Shown here piece by piece: positions 23,704 through 31,897 of a DNA stretch of 64,000 nt. The DNA is from Hymenobacter psoromatis (lineage in GTDB: Bacteria > Bacteroidota > Bacteroidia > Cytophagales > Hymenobacteraceae): contig CP014771.1 in the NCBI GenBank assembly GCA_001596155.1, positions 558,001-622,000 of the forward strand, written 5' to 3'. The notes under the pieces are model-generated. The model was not told the DNA's origin, ran no database searches, and saw only the letters and a list, made by a program, of their open reading frames with translations. Made by a program: the position numbers and the translations under genes. Numbering within the stretch: position 1 is the first letter of the stretch; each line of letters starts with the position of its first letter.

Positions 23704-25941
23704 ATGAACAACCTATCCAAAAGGCTGCTGCAAGCTTCCTATGCGCTGGCCCTGACCACGGCCGTAGCCACCTCGGCTCACGCTCAGAGCACGCGCAAGG
23801 ACCTGCAAACCGGCAACAAGCTGTTCAACCAGGAAAACTACCGCGCTTCCATTCCTTACTACGAGCGGGTACTGGCCAAAGACCCCAACAATGCTAATGC
23901 ACTGTTCCGGGCCGGGGTAGCTTACCTGTCTTTTGATAAGGAAAAAGCGAGCGACTATATCTACAAGGCGCAGAAAATTAAGCCTAAAGTTTCGAAAGAT
24001 ATTGAGTACTGGCTGGGTCGCGTTGACCACCTTAACTACAACTTCGACGAAGCCATCACGCACTACCAGGCTTACAACGCGACGCTGAAAAAGCGCAACG
24101 ATACCCGCCGTGAGGAAGTAGCGCAGTTGATTCAGCACAGCAAAAACGCCAAAGTTCTGTTCAACTCGCCCAAGGATATCTTCGTGAAGAACCTGGGGCC
24201 GACCGTAAATACGCAGTATTCGGAGCACAGCCCGGTTATCTCTTCAGATAATAAAACGCTGATTTTCACGACCCGCGCCAATCCTACCGATATCCCTGGC
24301 CTCGACAGCAAAGCCCGCAACAAGACGGCCGCCGATGGGGAGTACTACGAGGGCATCGTGGAGACGCACCGCATCGATGCCGACAACTGGGAGAAGCCCC
24401 GCTCGCTCTCGGCCGCGCTCAACAGCAAAGGCCACGATGCTTCGGACCAGCTGTTTGACAACGACACCAAGCTGCTCATGTACCGTAGCGACGAGGATGG
24501 CGACATATTCGTGGCTTCAAAGCAGGCCGGTGGCGATTGGGGCTCACCCATTAAGCTGAACAGCAACATCAACTCGAAAGCCTACGAAGGTGACGCGTAC
24601 ATCACGCCGGATGGCCTGACGCTCTACTTCTCAACGGCTAAGTACTCGGAAGATGGCAACTTGGACCTCTACTACAGCACCCGCCCTGCCGGAGGCGATT
24701 GGGGGCCGGCTAAGTCGCTGGGCAGCACCATTAATACCAAATACGACGAGGATAGCCCTTACATCAGCCGCGATGGCAAGACGCTGTATTTCAGTTCGCG
24801 CGGTCACAATACGATGGGCGATTATGATATCTTCCAGTCGAAGTACGACAGCATTGGCCACAAGTGGGGCCGCCCCGAGAACATGGGCTACCCCATCAAC
24901 ACGCCGGATGCGGACTCCTACTACCGCTTGGCTCCCGATGGCACGTATGCTTACCTCAGTTCGTACCGCATCGGTGGCTACGGGGAGAAAGACATCTACA
25001 CCATCAGCTACATCAAGAACATCAACGTAAAAGGTACGGTGTTCTCGAAGCGTGACAGCACGCAGGCTATCCCAGGGGTAGAACTGGTATTCAACGGCAC
25101 GCAGGCCGACAAAACGGCCATCAGCTTCCGCGATGTGACCAAGGAAGACGGTACCTACGGCGTGAAAGTCCTTTCGGCTCGTACGTACCAAGTGGCTGTC
25201 AACAAGGACGGCAAAAACATTGAGACGCAGGAGTTTGCCGTTCCTATTTCGCTCAACGATACCACGTCAATTGTTAAGAATTTCTATGTTGATTACATAG
25301 ATACGCTTAACCAGAATCCCTTCCGTTTGGATAAGATTTACTTTGACACGGATAAGTATAAGTTGCGTCCGGAGTCGATTACGGTCTTGAAGAAAATAAG
25401 CACTACGCTTCAGGCAAATACCGGGCTTAACATCTCGATTGAAGGCAACTGCGACTCGCGCAACACCGACGAGTATAACATGGTGCTGGGCCAGAACCGC
25501 GCTGATGCCGCCAAAAACTACCTCGTGAAGCAAGGTGTAGCCAGCGCCCGCCTCACCACGGTGAGCTACGGCGAGCGTCGCCCCGCCGCCCCCAACGATT
25601 CGCCCGAGAACATGCAGCTTAACCGCCGCGATGAGTTCCGGGTAGTGCTGAAGGAAGGTGAGAAGATGCCGGTTATGCCACCTACTACCACTACTACCAC
25701 GACTACTATCATCGCTGTACCAATGGCACCGGCTCCGCCGCTGCCTGGCAAGAGCAAGGTGCGCATGGCCGACGGCACGAAGGTGAAAACCAAAGTAGAT
25801 GAGGACAGCGACAAGGTGAAGGTAAAAACCAAGGGGGCTAATGGCTCGAAGTCGAAAACAGTTTCGAAAGATGGTGAGCTTGACTCGAAAGCCAAGGACG
25901 CTTCGGGTCAGAAAGCTAAAGTGAAAGTGAAGCCGGAGTAG
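23704..25941 (+). CDS. PorE-like outer-membrane protein: TPR, PD40 propeller, CRD, OmpA domain
   Basis: A 745-residue protein with a signal peptide (about 1-27). It has TPR repeats (about 30-150; LFNQENYRASIPYYERVL), a WD40/PD40 beta-propeller (about 170-430; repeats of DGKTLYFSS and NLDLYYSTRPAGGDWGPAKSLG), a carboxypeptidase-regulatory-like domain (about 440-530) and an OmpA peptidoglycan-binding domain (about 550-660; NISIEGNCDSRNTDEYN, RADAAKNYL). This domain order is that of PorE of the type IX secretion system. The C-terminal 80 residues are unusual: a run of threonines, then a lysine-rich KVKTK segment. PorT lies nearby. The domain call is firm and the T9SS role inferred; generic OmpA paralogues share the layout. 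Confidence 0.88.
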   Translation: MNNLSKRLLQASYALALTTAVATSAHAQSTRKDLQTGNKLFNQENYRASIPYYERVLAKDPNNANALFRAGVAYLSFDKEKASDYIYKAQKIKPKVSKDIEYWLGRVDHLNYNFDEAITHYQAYNATLKKRNDTRREEVAQLIQHSKNAKVLFNSPKDIFVKNLGPTVNTQYSEHSPVISSDNKTLIFTTRANPTDIPGLDSKARNKTAADGEYYEGIVETHRIDADNWEKPRSLSAALNSKGHDASDQLFDNDTKLLMYRSDEDGDIFVASKQAGGDWGSPIKLNSNINSKAYEGDAYITPDGLTLYFSTAKYSEDGNLDLYYSTRPAGGDWGPAKSLGSTINTKYDEDSPYISRDGKTLYFSSRGHNTMGDYDIFQSKYDSIGHKWGRPENMGYPINTPDADSYYRLAPDGTYAYLSSYRIGGYGEKDIYTISYIKNINVKGTVFSKRDSTQAIPGVELVFNGTQADKTAISFRDVTKEDGTYGVKVLSARTYQVAVNKDGKNIETQEFAVPISLNDTTSIVKNFYVDYIDTLNQNPFRLDKIYFDTDKYKLRPESITVLKKISTTLQANTGLNISIEGNCDSRNTDEYNMVLGQNRADAAKNYLVKQGVASARLTTVSYGERRPAAPNDSPENMQLNRRDEFRVVLKEGEKMPVMPPTTTTTTTTIIAVPMAPAPPLPGKSKVRMADGTKVKTKVDEDSDKVKVKTKGANGSKSKTVSKDGELDSKAKDASGQKAKVKVKPE

Positions 25942-25967
25942 GGTTTCGCACTTTGCGAAAAAAGAGA

Positions 25968-25998
25968 ACGGCCGGACAAACAGTCCGGCCGTTTTTTT
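25968..25998 (+). terminator. intrinsic terminator after PorE-like gene
   Basis: Stem 25968-25977 with 25983-25992 (10 GC-rich pairs, 5-base loop) followed by seven T. It closes the PorE-like transcript. Confidence 0.92.
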
Positions 25999-26079
25999 GT
26001 CCTATTAGCTGGCAACTGCTCGCAGTGAACCGAATTACGCGCAATTTTCGCGGCGCATTGCCGTTCTTTGCACTCCTCT

Positions 26080-26808
26080 ATGGCCGTAGTACCCTACAAA
26101 GAAGACGCCGCCGATAAGAAATCGCAGGTGGCCCGCATGTTTGATAACATCGCTGGCAAATACGACTTTCTCAATCACTTCCTGAGCGCGGGCACCGATA
26201 TATATTGGCGCCGTAAAGCTGTGGATGAGCTAAAAGCCCTGCGGCCAGCCCGCATCCTGGACATTGCCACCGGCACGGCCGACTTTGCCATCGAAACCCT
26301 ACGGGCCGCCGCGCCCGACGCGCAGGTAACCGGCGTCGATATTTCGGCCGGCATGCTGGAAGTGGGCCGCCAGAAATTGCTTGCCAAGAAGCTCAGCCAC
26401 CGCATTCGGCTGGAACTGGCTGACTCGGAAAGCCTGCCTTTTGATGATAATGCTTTCGACGCGGTAACGGCCTCCTTCGGCGTGCGCAATTTCGCGCACC
26501 TGGAAAAGGGACTGGCCGAGATGTACCGGGTAATGCGGCCGGGCGGGCAGCTGGTTATCCTGGAATTCAGCAAGCCCACGGCGTTTCCGCTCAAACAAGC
26601 CTACAATTTTTATTTCAGTCGGGTGTTACCGGTCTTTGGGAAAATGATTTCCAAGGACCAAAGTGCTTATACCTACCTGCCCGAGTCGGTGCAGGCGTTC
26701 CCCGACGGTACCGAGTTCGTGGCTATTCTGCGCCGCGTCGGCTTTACTACTCCTGCATGGCAACCCCTTACGTTCGGCATCAGCTCCATCTACACGGCTC
26801 GCAAATAG
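26080..26808 (+). CDS. ubiE: demethylmenaquinone methyltransferase (UbiE/MenG)
   Basis: The ATG at 26080 (MAVVPYKEDAADKKSQVARMFDNIAGKYDFLNHFLS) is used instead of the upstream TTG. It is a 242-residue class I methyltransferase with UbiE signatures: YDFLNHFLSAGTDIYWRR, LDIATGTADFA (SAM motif I), GVDISAGML, ADSESLPFDDNAFDAVTASFGVRNF and GQLVILEFSKP. It makes the last step of menaquinone synthesis, consistent with menaquinone as the sole quinone in this group. The porT gene starts inside its 3' end, an arrangement also seen in other Bacteroidota. Confidence 0.95.
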   Translation: MAVVPYKEDAADKKSQVARMFDNIAGKYDFLNHFLSAGTDIYWRRKAVDELKALRPARILDIATGTADFAIETLRAAAPDAQVTGVDISAGMLEVGRQKLLAKKLSHRIRLELADSESLPFDDNAFDAVTASFGVRNFAHLEKGLAEMYRVMRPGGQLVILEFSKPTAFPLKQAYNFYFSRVLPVFGKMISKDQSAYTYLPESVQAFPDGTEFVAILRRVGFTTPAWQPLTFGISSIYTARK

Positions 26809-27584
26809 GGCGTTCCAGTCGCTGGCAAAAGCTATTGCCGTTACTACTCTTGCTGCTGGTTGCCGGCCCCGCCCTGGCGCAGCGCAAGCGGAGCGACGCC
26901 ATCGACCGTGGCCGCAAAGGCCGCATTAAAGGCATCACGGTTGATAACCTGCCCAATTACAACGACCGCTTTTTTCGGCCGGGTATTTATATCGCGCCCA
27001 ATTTTTCACGGTTCTTTATCGAGCAGTCGGCCAGCTACTTGCAGCTGGCGCAGCAGGGTAGGGGCCTGGCCGCCAATGCCATTATCAGCCCCGGCTTTGG
27101 GGTTGGTTTCATTGGCGATATCCGGCTTGGTAACCCCGGCACACCTTTTCACCTGCGCTTCGCGCCAGGGCTCAACTTCCTGACGCGCCGGGTGGAGTTT
27201 GGGAGCGCCGGCGCGGGCCAGGCCGATACCATTCGCACCCAAGAAGTAGGCACCACGCAACTGGAGCTGCCGCTGTTGCTGAAATACCAGTCGAACCGTC
27301 GCCGCAATACCCGCTTCTACATGATTGGCGGCCTCAAGCCCAGCTTCGCCGTGACGCAGCGCCAGAATACGCCGGCCATCAACCAAATCAGCGTGATACG
27401 CGACGACCTGATGCTGGAGTATGGGGTAGGGCTGGATTTATTTTATCCCTACTTCAAATTCGGGCCGGAGCTGCGCTTTTCGCACGGTCTGCGCAACGTA
27501 TTGAGCCCGCGCGATAACCGCTATAGCAATAGCCTGCAAAGTCTGCGTACCAATACGGTAACGCTTTACTTGAATATTGAGTAG
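26757..27584 (+). CDS. porT: PorT, outer-membrane barrel protein of the type IX secretion system
   Basis: The frame overlaps ubiE by 52 bases. The N-terminal 17 residues lie in the overlap; a signal peptide follows (KLLPLLLLLLVAGPALAQ). The mature part is an outer-membrane beta-barrel of the PorT family: NLPNYNDRFFRPGIYIAPNFSRFFI, then FGVGFIGDIRL, LRFAPGLNF and LELPLLLKYQSNR, ending with an aromatic strand VTLYLNIE. PorT/SprT is required for secretion or gliding in Porphyromonas and Flavobacterium. The ATG at 26757 is the only ATG; the long N-region before the hydrophobic stretch leaves the true start slightly uncertain. Confidence 0.85.
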   Translation: MATPYVRHQLHLHGSQIGRSSRWQKLLPLLLLLLVAGPALAQRKRSDAIDRGRKGRIKGITVDNLPNYNDRFFRPGIYIAPNFSRFFIEQSASYLQLAQQGRGLAANAIISPGFGVGFIGDIRLGNPGTPFHLRFAPGLNFLTRRVEFGSAGAGQADTIRTQEVGTTQLELPLLLKYQSNRRRNTRFYMIGGLKPSFAVTQRQNTPAINQISVIRDDLMLEYGVGLDLFYPYFKFGPELRFSHGLRNVLSPRDNRYSNSLQSLRTNTVTLYLNIE

Positions 27585-27671
27585 AGAATTTTGGCCGTTA
27601 GCTGACAGCGGTTGGCTACTAGCTTTTCGTTGAACAATGCTAACGGTTATTAGCAAACAGTCAAAACTTAC

Positions 27672-28412
27672 ATGAAAACTGCATTTATTACGGGCGCGTC
27701 TTCGGGCATTGGGCGCGCTACCGCAGTGGCTCTGGCCAAGGCTGGTTTTCAACTGGTTATTACCGGCCGCCGGGGCGAGCGCCTGGATGAGCTGGCCCGC
27801 GAAGTGGCCCCTACCCCCGTCCACAGCCTCACGTTTGACGTGCGCGACCGGGCAGCCGTGGAAGCGGCTGTAGCCGAGTTGCCAGCAGCGTTTGCGCATA
27901 TCGACGTGCTCATCAATAATGCGGGCAATGCCCACGGTATGTCGCCCATTCAGGATGGCGACCCGGCCGATTGGGATGCCATGCTCGACGGCAATGTGAA
28001 GGGCCTGCTCTACGTGAGCCGCGCCGTGCTGCCGCGCATGGGCGAAGGCGGGTTCATCGTAAACCTGGGCTCCATCGCCGGCTACGAGGCCTACGCCAAT
28101 GGCAACGTGTACTGCGCCTCCAAGGCTGCCGTAGCGATGCTCACGCGCACCATGCGCATCGACCTGCTGCCGCGCGGCATTCGGGTGGCCGAGGTGGCAC
28201 CCGGCATGGTCGAAACCGAGTTTTCGGAAGTGCGCTTTAAGGGTGATGAAGAGCGGGCCGCCAACGTTTACAAGGGCGTGCAGCCCCTGCAAGCCGCTGA
28301 CATTGCCGACCTGATTCAGTTCATCGTGACGCGTCCGCCCCACGTGCAAATTGCCGAGGCCGTCATTTTCCCTGCCGCGCAGGCCGCCGCCGCCACCGTG
28401 AAGCGGCAGTAG
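27672..28412 (+). CDS. SDR-family NAD(P)-dependent oxidoreductase (YdfG-like)
   Basis: A 246-residue short-chain dehydrogenase. The nucleotide motif is TGASSGIG (8-15), with GRR after the second strand indicating NADPH. NNAGNAHG, the catalytic serine in NLGSIAGYEAYANG, and YCASK (Y and K of the catalytic pair) are intact. The GMVETEFSEVRFKGD segment is typical of YdfG-type 3-hydroxy acid/serine dehydrogenases. It stands alone; its end is 6 bases from the convergent esterase remnant. Confidence 0.9.
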   Translation: MKTAFITGASSGIGRATAVALAKAGFQLVITGRRGERLDELAREVAPTPVHSLTFDVRDRAAVEAAVAELPAAFAHIDVLINNAGNAHGMSPIQDGDPADWDAMLDGNVKGLLYVSRAVLPRMGEGGFIVNLGSIAGYEAYANGNVYCASKAAVAMLTRTMRIDLLPRGIRVAEVAPGMVETEFSEVRFKGDEERAANVYKGVQPLQAADIADLIQFIVTRPPHVQIAEAVIFPAAQAAAATVKRQ

Positions 28413-28418
28413 CGCTTG

Positions 28419-29236
28419 CTACGTGAAGAGGGGGGTAGCGTGCAGCTGGCGTAGCAGGCCGGGGTGTAGCATGTGCCCGCCCGCGAAGCCATGCGTATGT
28501 ACGTCTGCTCCGTGTCGGCGCAATATATCCATCTGTTCTTGCAGCTTGGCGGGGCTCACATATTCATCCTGGTCGCCGCACACCAGCGCCACGGGCAGAC
28601 CAGTTAGCAACTGACGGGCTGCTTCGGCGTCGATGTCTGAATAGCAGTAGTATTAAATTTATTTTTATTATATAGGAACTGATGCTTCGGCACATACTGA
28701 CTTAATTTTCCTAAAAGCGACGCTTGTGTTTTCAACTTCTATAATTAATTCACTATAAAACTCATTTATAATTTGAATAGCAATTGTATTTTTTGTGTTT
28801 GCTACGTCCCAAAATATCCACTTGCCATTCTTTCTGTATGTCCCTGCTGTGATGACACCGGGCACACTGGTACCTAAACATCGCCACCCTTTCCACCAGC
28901 CTTGGTGGCTCTCATCATACCGCTCTGCTGCAACTACTTTTCCGACGGGCACCGTAATCTCATGCCTGAAACACCAAATTTTATGTAAACACAAAATACG
29001 AAAAGTCAACGTGTCTTGACCTGCCTTTATTTCAACCATAACGAAGGACCTTAGCTGAAGACAGGATAAACAAAATGACAAATAAAGATAGCAGTAATTT
29101 TTGAACGGCCAGTTGCAGGCTCCCCCATTAAGTGCCCGTAGCCGTGCAGCACCAGCCACAGCTGGGTAGTAGCGGGCGAAAGCTCGCCCAGCTGCTGGTA
29201 GCGCGCCGTGCGCGCTACGGAAATATGTCGTTCCAA
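28419..29236 (-). pseudogene. alpha/beta-hydrolase (esterase) with its middle replaced
   Basis: Two parts of one GC-rich esterase gene remain. The 5' part (29129-29236) encodes MERHISVARTARYQQLGEL and on to LWLVLHGYGHL, the start of an alpha/beta hydrolase with the oxyanion HGYG. The 3' part (28419 to about 28655) encodes YSDIDAEAARQLLTGLPVAL, then GDQDEYVSP (acid residue) and GGHMLHPG (catalytic histidine). The expected middle of roughly 130 residues, including the nucleophile elbow, is gone. In its place is a 473-base AT-rich segment with its own gene (28668-29039). The 3' part runs into a TAA at the junction. The gene is dead. Confidence 0.8.
28668..29039 (-). CDS. orphan protein in an AT-rich insert, PH-like pattern
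   Basis: The start at 29039 (MVEIKAGQDTLTF) gives 123 residues; a longer frame to 29159 would run through the esterase remnant. I cannot assign a family with confidence. The pattern GWWKGWRCLGTSVPGVITAGTY...KWIFWDV...TIAIQIINEFYSELIIEVEN resembles small bacterial proteins with a PH-like beta fold, often annotated hypothetical. No signal peptide or membrane helix is visible. Codon use is far more AT-rich than the neighbours, so it arrived by transfer and replaced the esterase core. Confidence 0.6.
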   Translation of the reverse strand: MVEIKAGQDTLTFRILCLHKIWCFRHEITVPVGKVVAAERYDESHQGWWKGWRCLGTSVPGVITAGTYRKNGKWIFWDVANTKNTIAIQIINEFYSELIIEVENTSVAFRKIKSVCAEASVPI

Positions 29237-29269
29237 AATAATTGAGCGGTAAGTCCTTAAAAAAGCTAC

Positions 29270-29938
29270 CTACGCGCGACTACCAAAAATGGCGCTCCCC
29301 ACTCGGATAAGCGTGCTACCCTCGGCTAGCGCCCACGCATAGTCGGCGCTCATGCCCATCGAAATTTCGCGAAACTCCTCATCCTGCGCGAAATACGTCG
29401 TTTTCAAGTGCTCAAAATAGCCGCGCAGCTGCCGGAATTCGCCGCGCACCAGCATCTCGTCGGGCAAGTTAGTGGCAATGCCCATCACGCCGGTCAGGCG
29501 CACGTGGCGCAGGGCCTGGTATTCGGCCGATTGCAGCATCTCTTCGGCCTCGGGCAGGCTGAGGCCGGTTTTAGTCGCCTCCTGCGCAATATGAAACTGA
29601 AGCAGCCCGCGAATAACCCGGTCGTGCCGGGCGGCTTGCTTGTCCAGCTCCTGCAACAGGCGCAGGCTGTCCACGCTTTCCACGGTATGCACGAAGGGCG
29701 CCAGGAATTTCACTTTATTGGTTTGCAGCTGTCCGATTTGGTGCCACTCCACGTCGGCGGGTAGCTCAGGCTGCTTGGCGGCCATTTCCTGCACCCGGTT
29801 TTCGCCAAAAATGCGCGCGCCGGCCGCATAAGCCTCTTGCAGCAGCTCGACGGGGTGAGTTTTGGTAACGACGATTAAGCGGGCATTTGTGCCGATAAGC
29901 TGCTGCTCGAAGGCGGCGATGTTGGAAGCGATGGACAC
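29270..29938 (-). CDS. YggS family PLP-homeostasis protein
   Basis: The GTG at 29938 (SIASNIAAFEQQLIGTNARL) gives the usual family length of about 222; the frame extends to another GTG at 29980 that would add an atypical leader. YggS/PLPHP landmarks are present: LIVVTKTHPVELLQEAY with the PLP lysine, IFGENRVQE, EWHQIGQLQTNKVKFL, TKTGLS, GVMGIAT and SMGMSADYAWALAEGSTLIRVGSAIFG. The protein binds pyridoxal phosphate without known catalysis and keeps PLP and amino-acid pools balanced. Confidence 0.92.
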   Translation of the reverse strand: MSIASNIAAFEQQLIGTNARLIVVTKTHPVELLQEAYAAGARIFGENRVQEMAAKQPELPADVEWHQIGQLQTNKVKFLAPFVHTVESVDSLRLLQELDKQAARHDRVIRGLLQFHIAQEATKTGLSLPEAEEMLQSAEYQALRHVRLTGVMGIATNLPDEMLVRGEFRQLRGYFEHLKTTYFAQDEEFREISMGMSADYAWALAEGSTLIRVGSAIFGSRA

Positions 29939-29994
29939 TAGCGGAGGGGGTAGGGATGAATAAAATGCGTGGCTTATCACAACAGCTAACCCGG

Positions 29995-31008
29995 CTAATC
30001 TTCCAGCACATTACTCATAAATGTGCCTTTGAGGGCCAGCCACAGCAGCCATAGCGCCAGGCCCCAGCCCAGGTAGGGCCGGTAAAAATCCTGCACGCTG
30101 CGATAGCGCTGGGTACGAATATCCGACTTTTCAAGCCGGTTGATTTCCCCGAAAACCTGCTTGAGCGCGGCGTTGTCGGTGGCTCGGAAGAAGCGACCGT
30201 TAGCCGCCTGCGCCAGCTGGCGCATGGTGGTTTCGTCGAGGCGGGTTTGCACGTAGCGGGGCTTGCCGGTGAGCGAGTCGCGGCCGTAGGGCACGAAGCC
30301 ATCCTCACCCAACCCAATGGTATAGAGCCGGATACCGTAGGCGTGGGCTAGCTGGGCGGCCAGCAGCGGGTCGAGGCTGCCCGCGTTGCTTTCGCCATCC
30401 GAGAGCAGCACGCACACCCTGGACTTGGCCCGCGAATCGCGCAGGCGGTTGATGGCCACGCCTAGCGCCGTGCCAATGGCTGTGCCCTCGTCGGCGATGA
30501 GGCCGGGCCGCAGGCTGCGCAGGTTGCTGAGCAGCAGGTCGTAATCAGTTGTTAGGGGCACCAGAGAATAAGCCTGCCCGGCAAAGGCTATCAGCCCCAG
30601 GCGGTCGCCGGCCCTACCCCCCACAAACCGGCCAGCCAGGCGCTTGGCTGCCTCCAGGCGCGTCGGCTTCAGGTCCTCAATCTCCATGCTGCCCGACACG
30701 TCAATCGCCAGCACGATATCAATGCCCCGGCCGGTCTGGGTCAGGTGTTCGCTGGGGCGCTGGGGGCGCGCCGCCGCCACCACCAGCAGCGCCAGGCTCA
30801 GGCTCAGCACGAGGGTAGGCAGGAAGCGCAGGCCGGCGCGCCAGTCGGGCCGCAGGCCGCCCGGCCCGAAGGCCACCACCACCTGCCGCCGCCGCCGCGC
30901 CAGCAGCCAGCGCAGCAGCGGCAGCAGCGGCACCAGCGCCAGCAGCAGCAGCAGGCGCGGGTGCTGCCACTCGTAGCCGGCCAGGGTGGCGTAGGAAAAT
31001 AGATTCAT
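29995..31008 (-). CDS. batA: BatA-like VWA domain membrane protein
   Basis: A 337-residue protein of the Bat (Bacteroides aerotolerance) family. Two membrane helices at the N-terminus (about 17-36 and 59-80), a VWA domain with MIDAS DVSGS in GIDIVLAIDVSGSMEIEDLKP, then TAIGTALGVAINRL and LLSDGESNAGSLDP, and a C-terminal helix (YLGWGLALWLLWLALKG). In related genomes batA lies in a moxR-bat cluster; here no moxR, batB or TPR partner is beside it. The family is linked to oxidative-stress resistance. The downstream gene is yggS, 57 bases away. Confidence 0.88.
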   Translation of the reverse strand: MNLFSYATLAGYEWQHPRLLLLLALVPLLPLLRWLLARRRRQVVVAFGPGGLRPDWRAGLRFLPTLVLSLSLALLVVAAARPQRPSEHLTQTGRGIDIVLAIDVSGSMEIEDLKPTRLEAAKRLAGRFVGGRAGDRLGLIAFAGQAYSLVPLTTDYDLLLSNLRSLRPGLIADEGTAIGTALGVAINRLRDSRAKSRVCVLLSDGESNAGSLDPLLAAQLAHAYGIRLYTIGLGEDGFVPYGRDSLTGKPRYVQTRLDETTMRQLAQAANGRFFRATDNAALKQVFGEINRLEKSDIRTQRYRSVQDFYRPYLGWGLALWLLWLALKGTFMSNVLED

Positions 31009-31023
31009 TCAGGGTGAAATAGC

Positions 31024-31125
31024 AATTAAAGATTAAAACTGATAAATTAAAAATTGGAAGCTTATGCGAGGTTGATTGTCATGCATAAGCCCCCAAATTT
31101 TAATTTATCAGTTTTAATCTTTAAT
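31024..31125. repeat. AT-rich hairpin (ATTAAAGATTAAAAC type)
   Basis: Arms 31024-31057 and 31092-31125 are complementary apart from one or two mismatches. Inner AGCTTATGC and GCATAAGC also pair. It belongs with the AT-rich word hairpins, but here it sits at 5' ends, between the divergent batA and HAD genes. Confidence 0.8.
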
Positions 31126-31179
31126 TCTCTCTTGAAGGTGCAAATTACGCTGCCTACTCAACTCTGGCTGCTGGCCCGG

Positions 31180-31187
31180 TACCTTTG
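31180..31187 (+). promoter_or_regulatory. TAnnTTTG -7 box of HAD gene
   Basis: TACCTTTG matches the -7 consensus and is 29 bases before the ATG at 31217. No clear -33 TTG is seen. Confidence 0.4.
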
Positions 31188-31216
31188 CCCGAACTCATTA
31201 CCCCGCCGTCGGCCGC

Positions 31217-31897
31217 ATGATTCGTACCGTAATTTTTGACATGGATGGTGTTATTATCGACACCGAGCCCATTCACCACCAAGCCTTCGTCACGCATTTT
31301 GCCGAGCTCGGCATTCTGGTTTCCGATACCGAATATGCCTCATTTCTAGGCTCTTCCACGCGCAATGTCTTCCAGCGGCTCAAGCAGGAGCACGGCTTGC
31401 CGCAGGAAGTAGCCGCGCTGCTGCTGCGCAAGCGTGAGCTATTCAACCAGGCCTTTGACGAAGACGCCGGCCTCGACCTGCTGCCCGGCGCCCGCGCGCT
31501 CATCGAAGATTTGCAGCGCCACGGCGTGCAGCTGGTGGTGGCTTCGTCGGCCTCCAAGGCTACCATCAAGCGGGTATTCGACCGCTTCGGGCTGGGACCT
31601 TATTTTTCGCACATCGTTAGCGGCGAAGACTTTGCGCAATCCAAACCCAACCCGGCCATCTTCCTGCACGCCGCCGCGCTGGCCGAAACGCCCGTGACCG
31701 AGTGCATCGTCATCGAAGACTCGGCCAACGGCGTGGCCGCCGCCAAAGCAGCCGGCATCTACTGCGTGGGCTACGCCAGCCCGCATTCGGCCGGCCAGGA
31801 CCTGCGCCTCGCTGACCGCGTAATCCAGCATTTCTCCGAGCTTTCGGCTGAGAAGGTTCAGGCGATTTCGGGGGGTAGGGACCTGACGCGCGGCTAA
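31217..31897 (+). CDS. HAD superfamily hydrolase, beta-phosphoglucomutase-like
   Basis: A 226-residue HAD of subfamily IA. Motif I is FDMDGVIIDTEP (8-19), motif II the serine in VVASSASK, motif III the lysine in SKPNPAIF, and motif IV IEDSANGVAAAKAAG. The four-helix cap (about 18-80) is the type found in beta-phosphoglucomutases and sugar-phosphate phosphatases. DGVIIDTEP with E in place of a second aspartate at that position leaves phosphatase and mutase both possible. Its last 4 bases overlap the convergent DUF4846 gene. Confidence 0.9.
   Translation: MIRTVIFDMDGVIIDTEPIHHQAFVTHFAELGILVSDTEYASFLGSSTRNVFQRLKQEHGLPQEVAALLLRKRELFNQAFDEDAGLDLLPGARALIEDLQRHGVQLVVASSASKATIKRVFDRFGLGPYFSHIVSGEDFAQSKPNPAIFLHAAALAETPVTECIVIEDSANGVAAAKAAGIYCVGYASPHSAGQDLRLADRVIQHFSELSAEKVQAISGGRDLTRG

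Noticed and set aside
28656..29128. AT-rich segment as a transposon
   Set aside because: No inverted ends, target duplication or transposase were found, and the esterase middle is missing rather than displaced.
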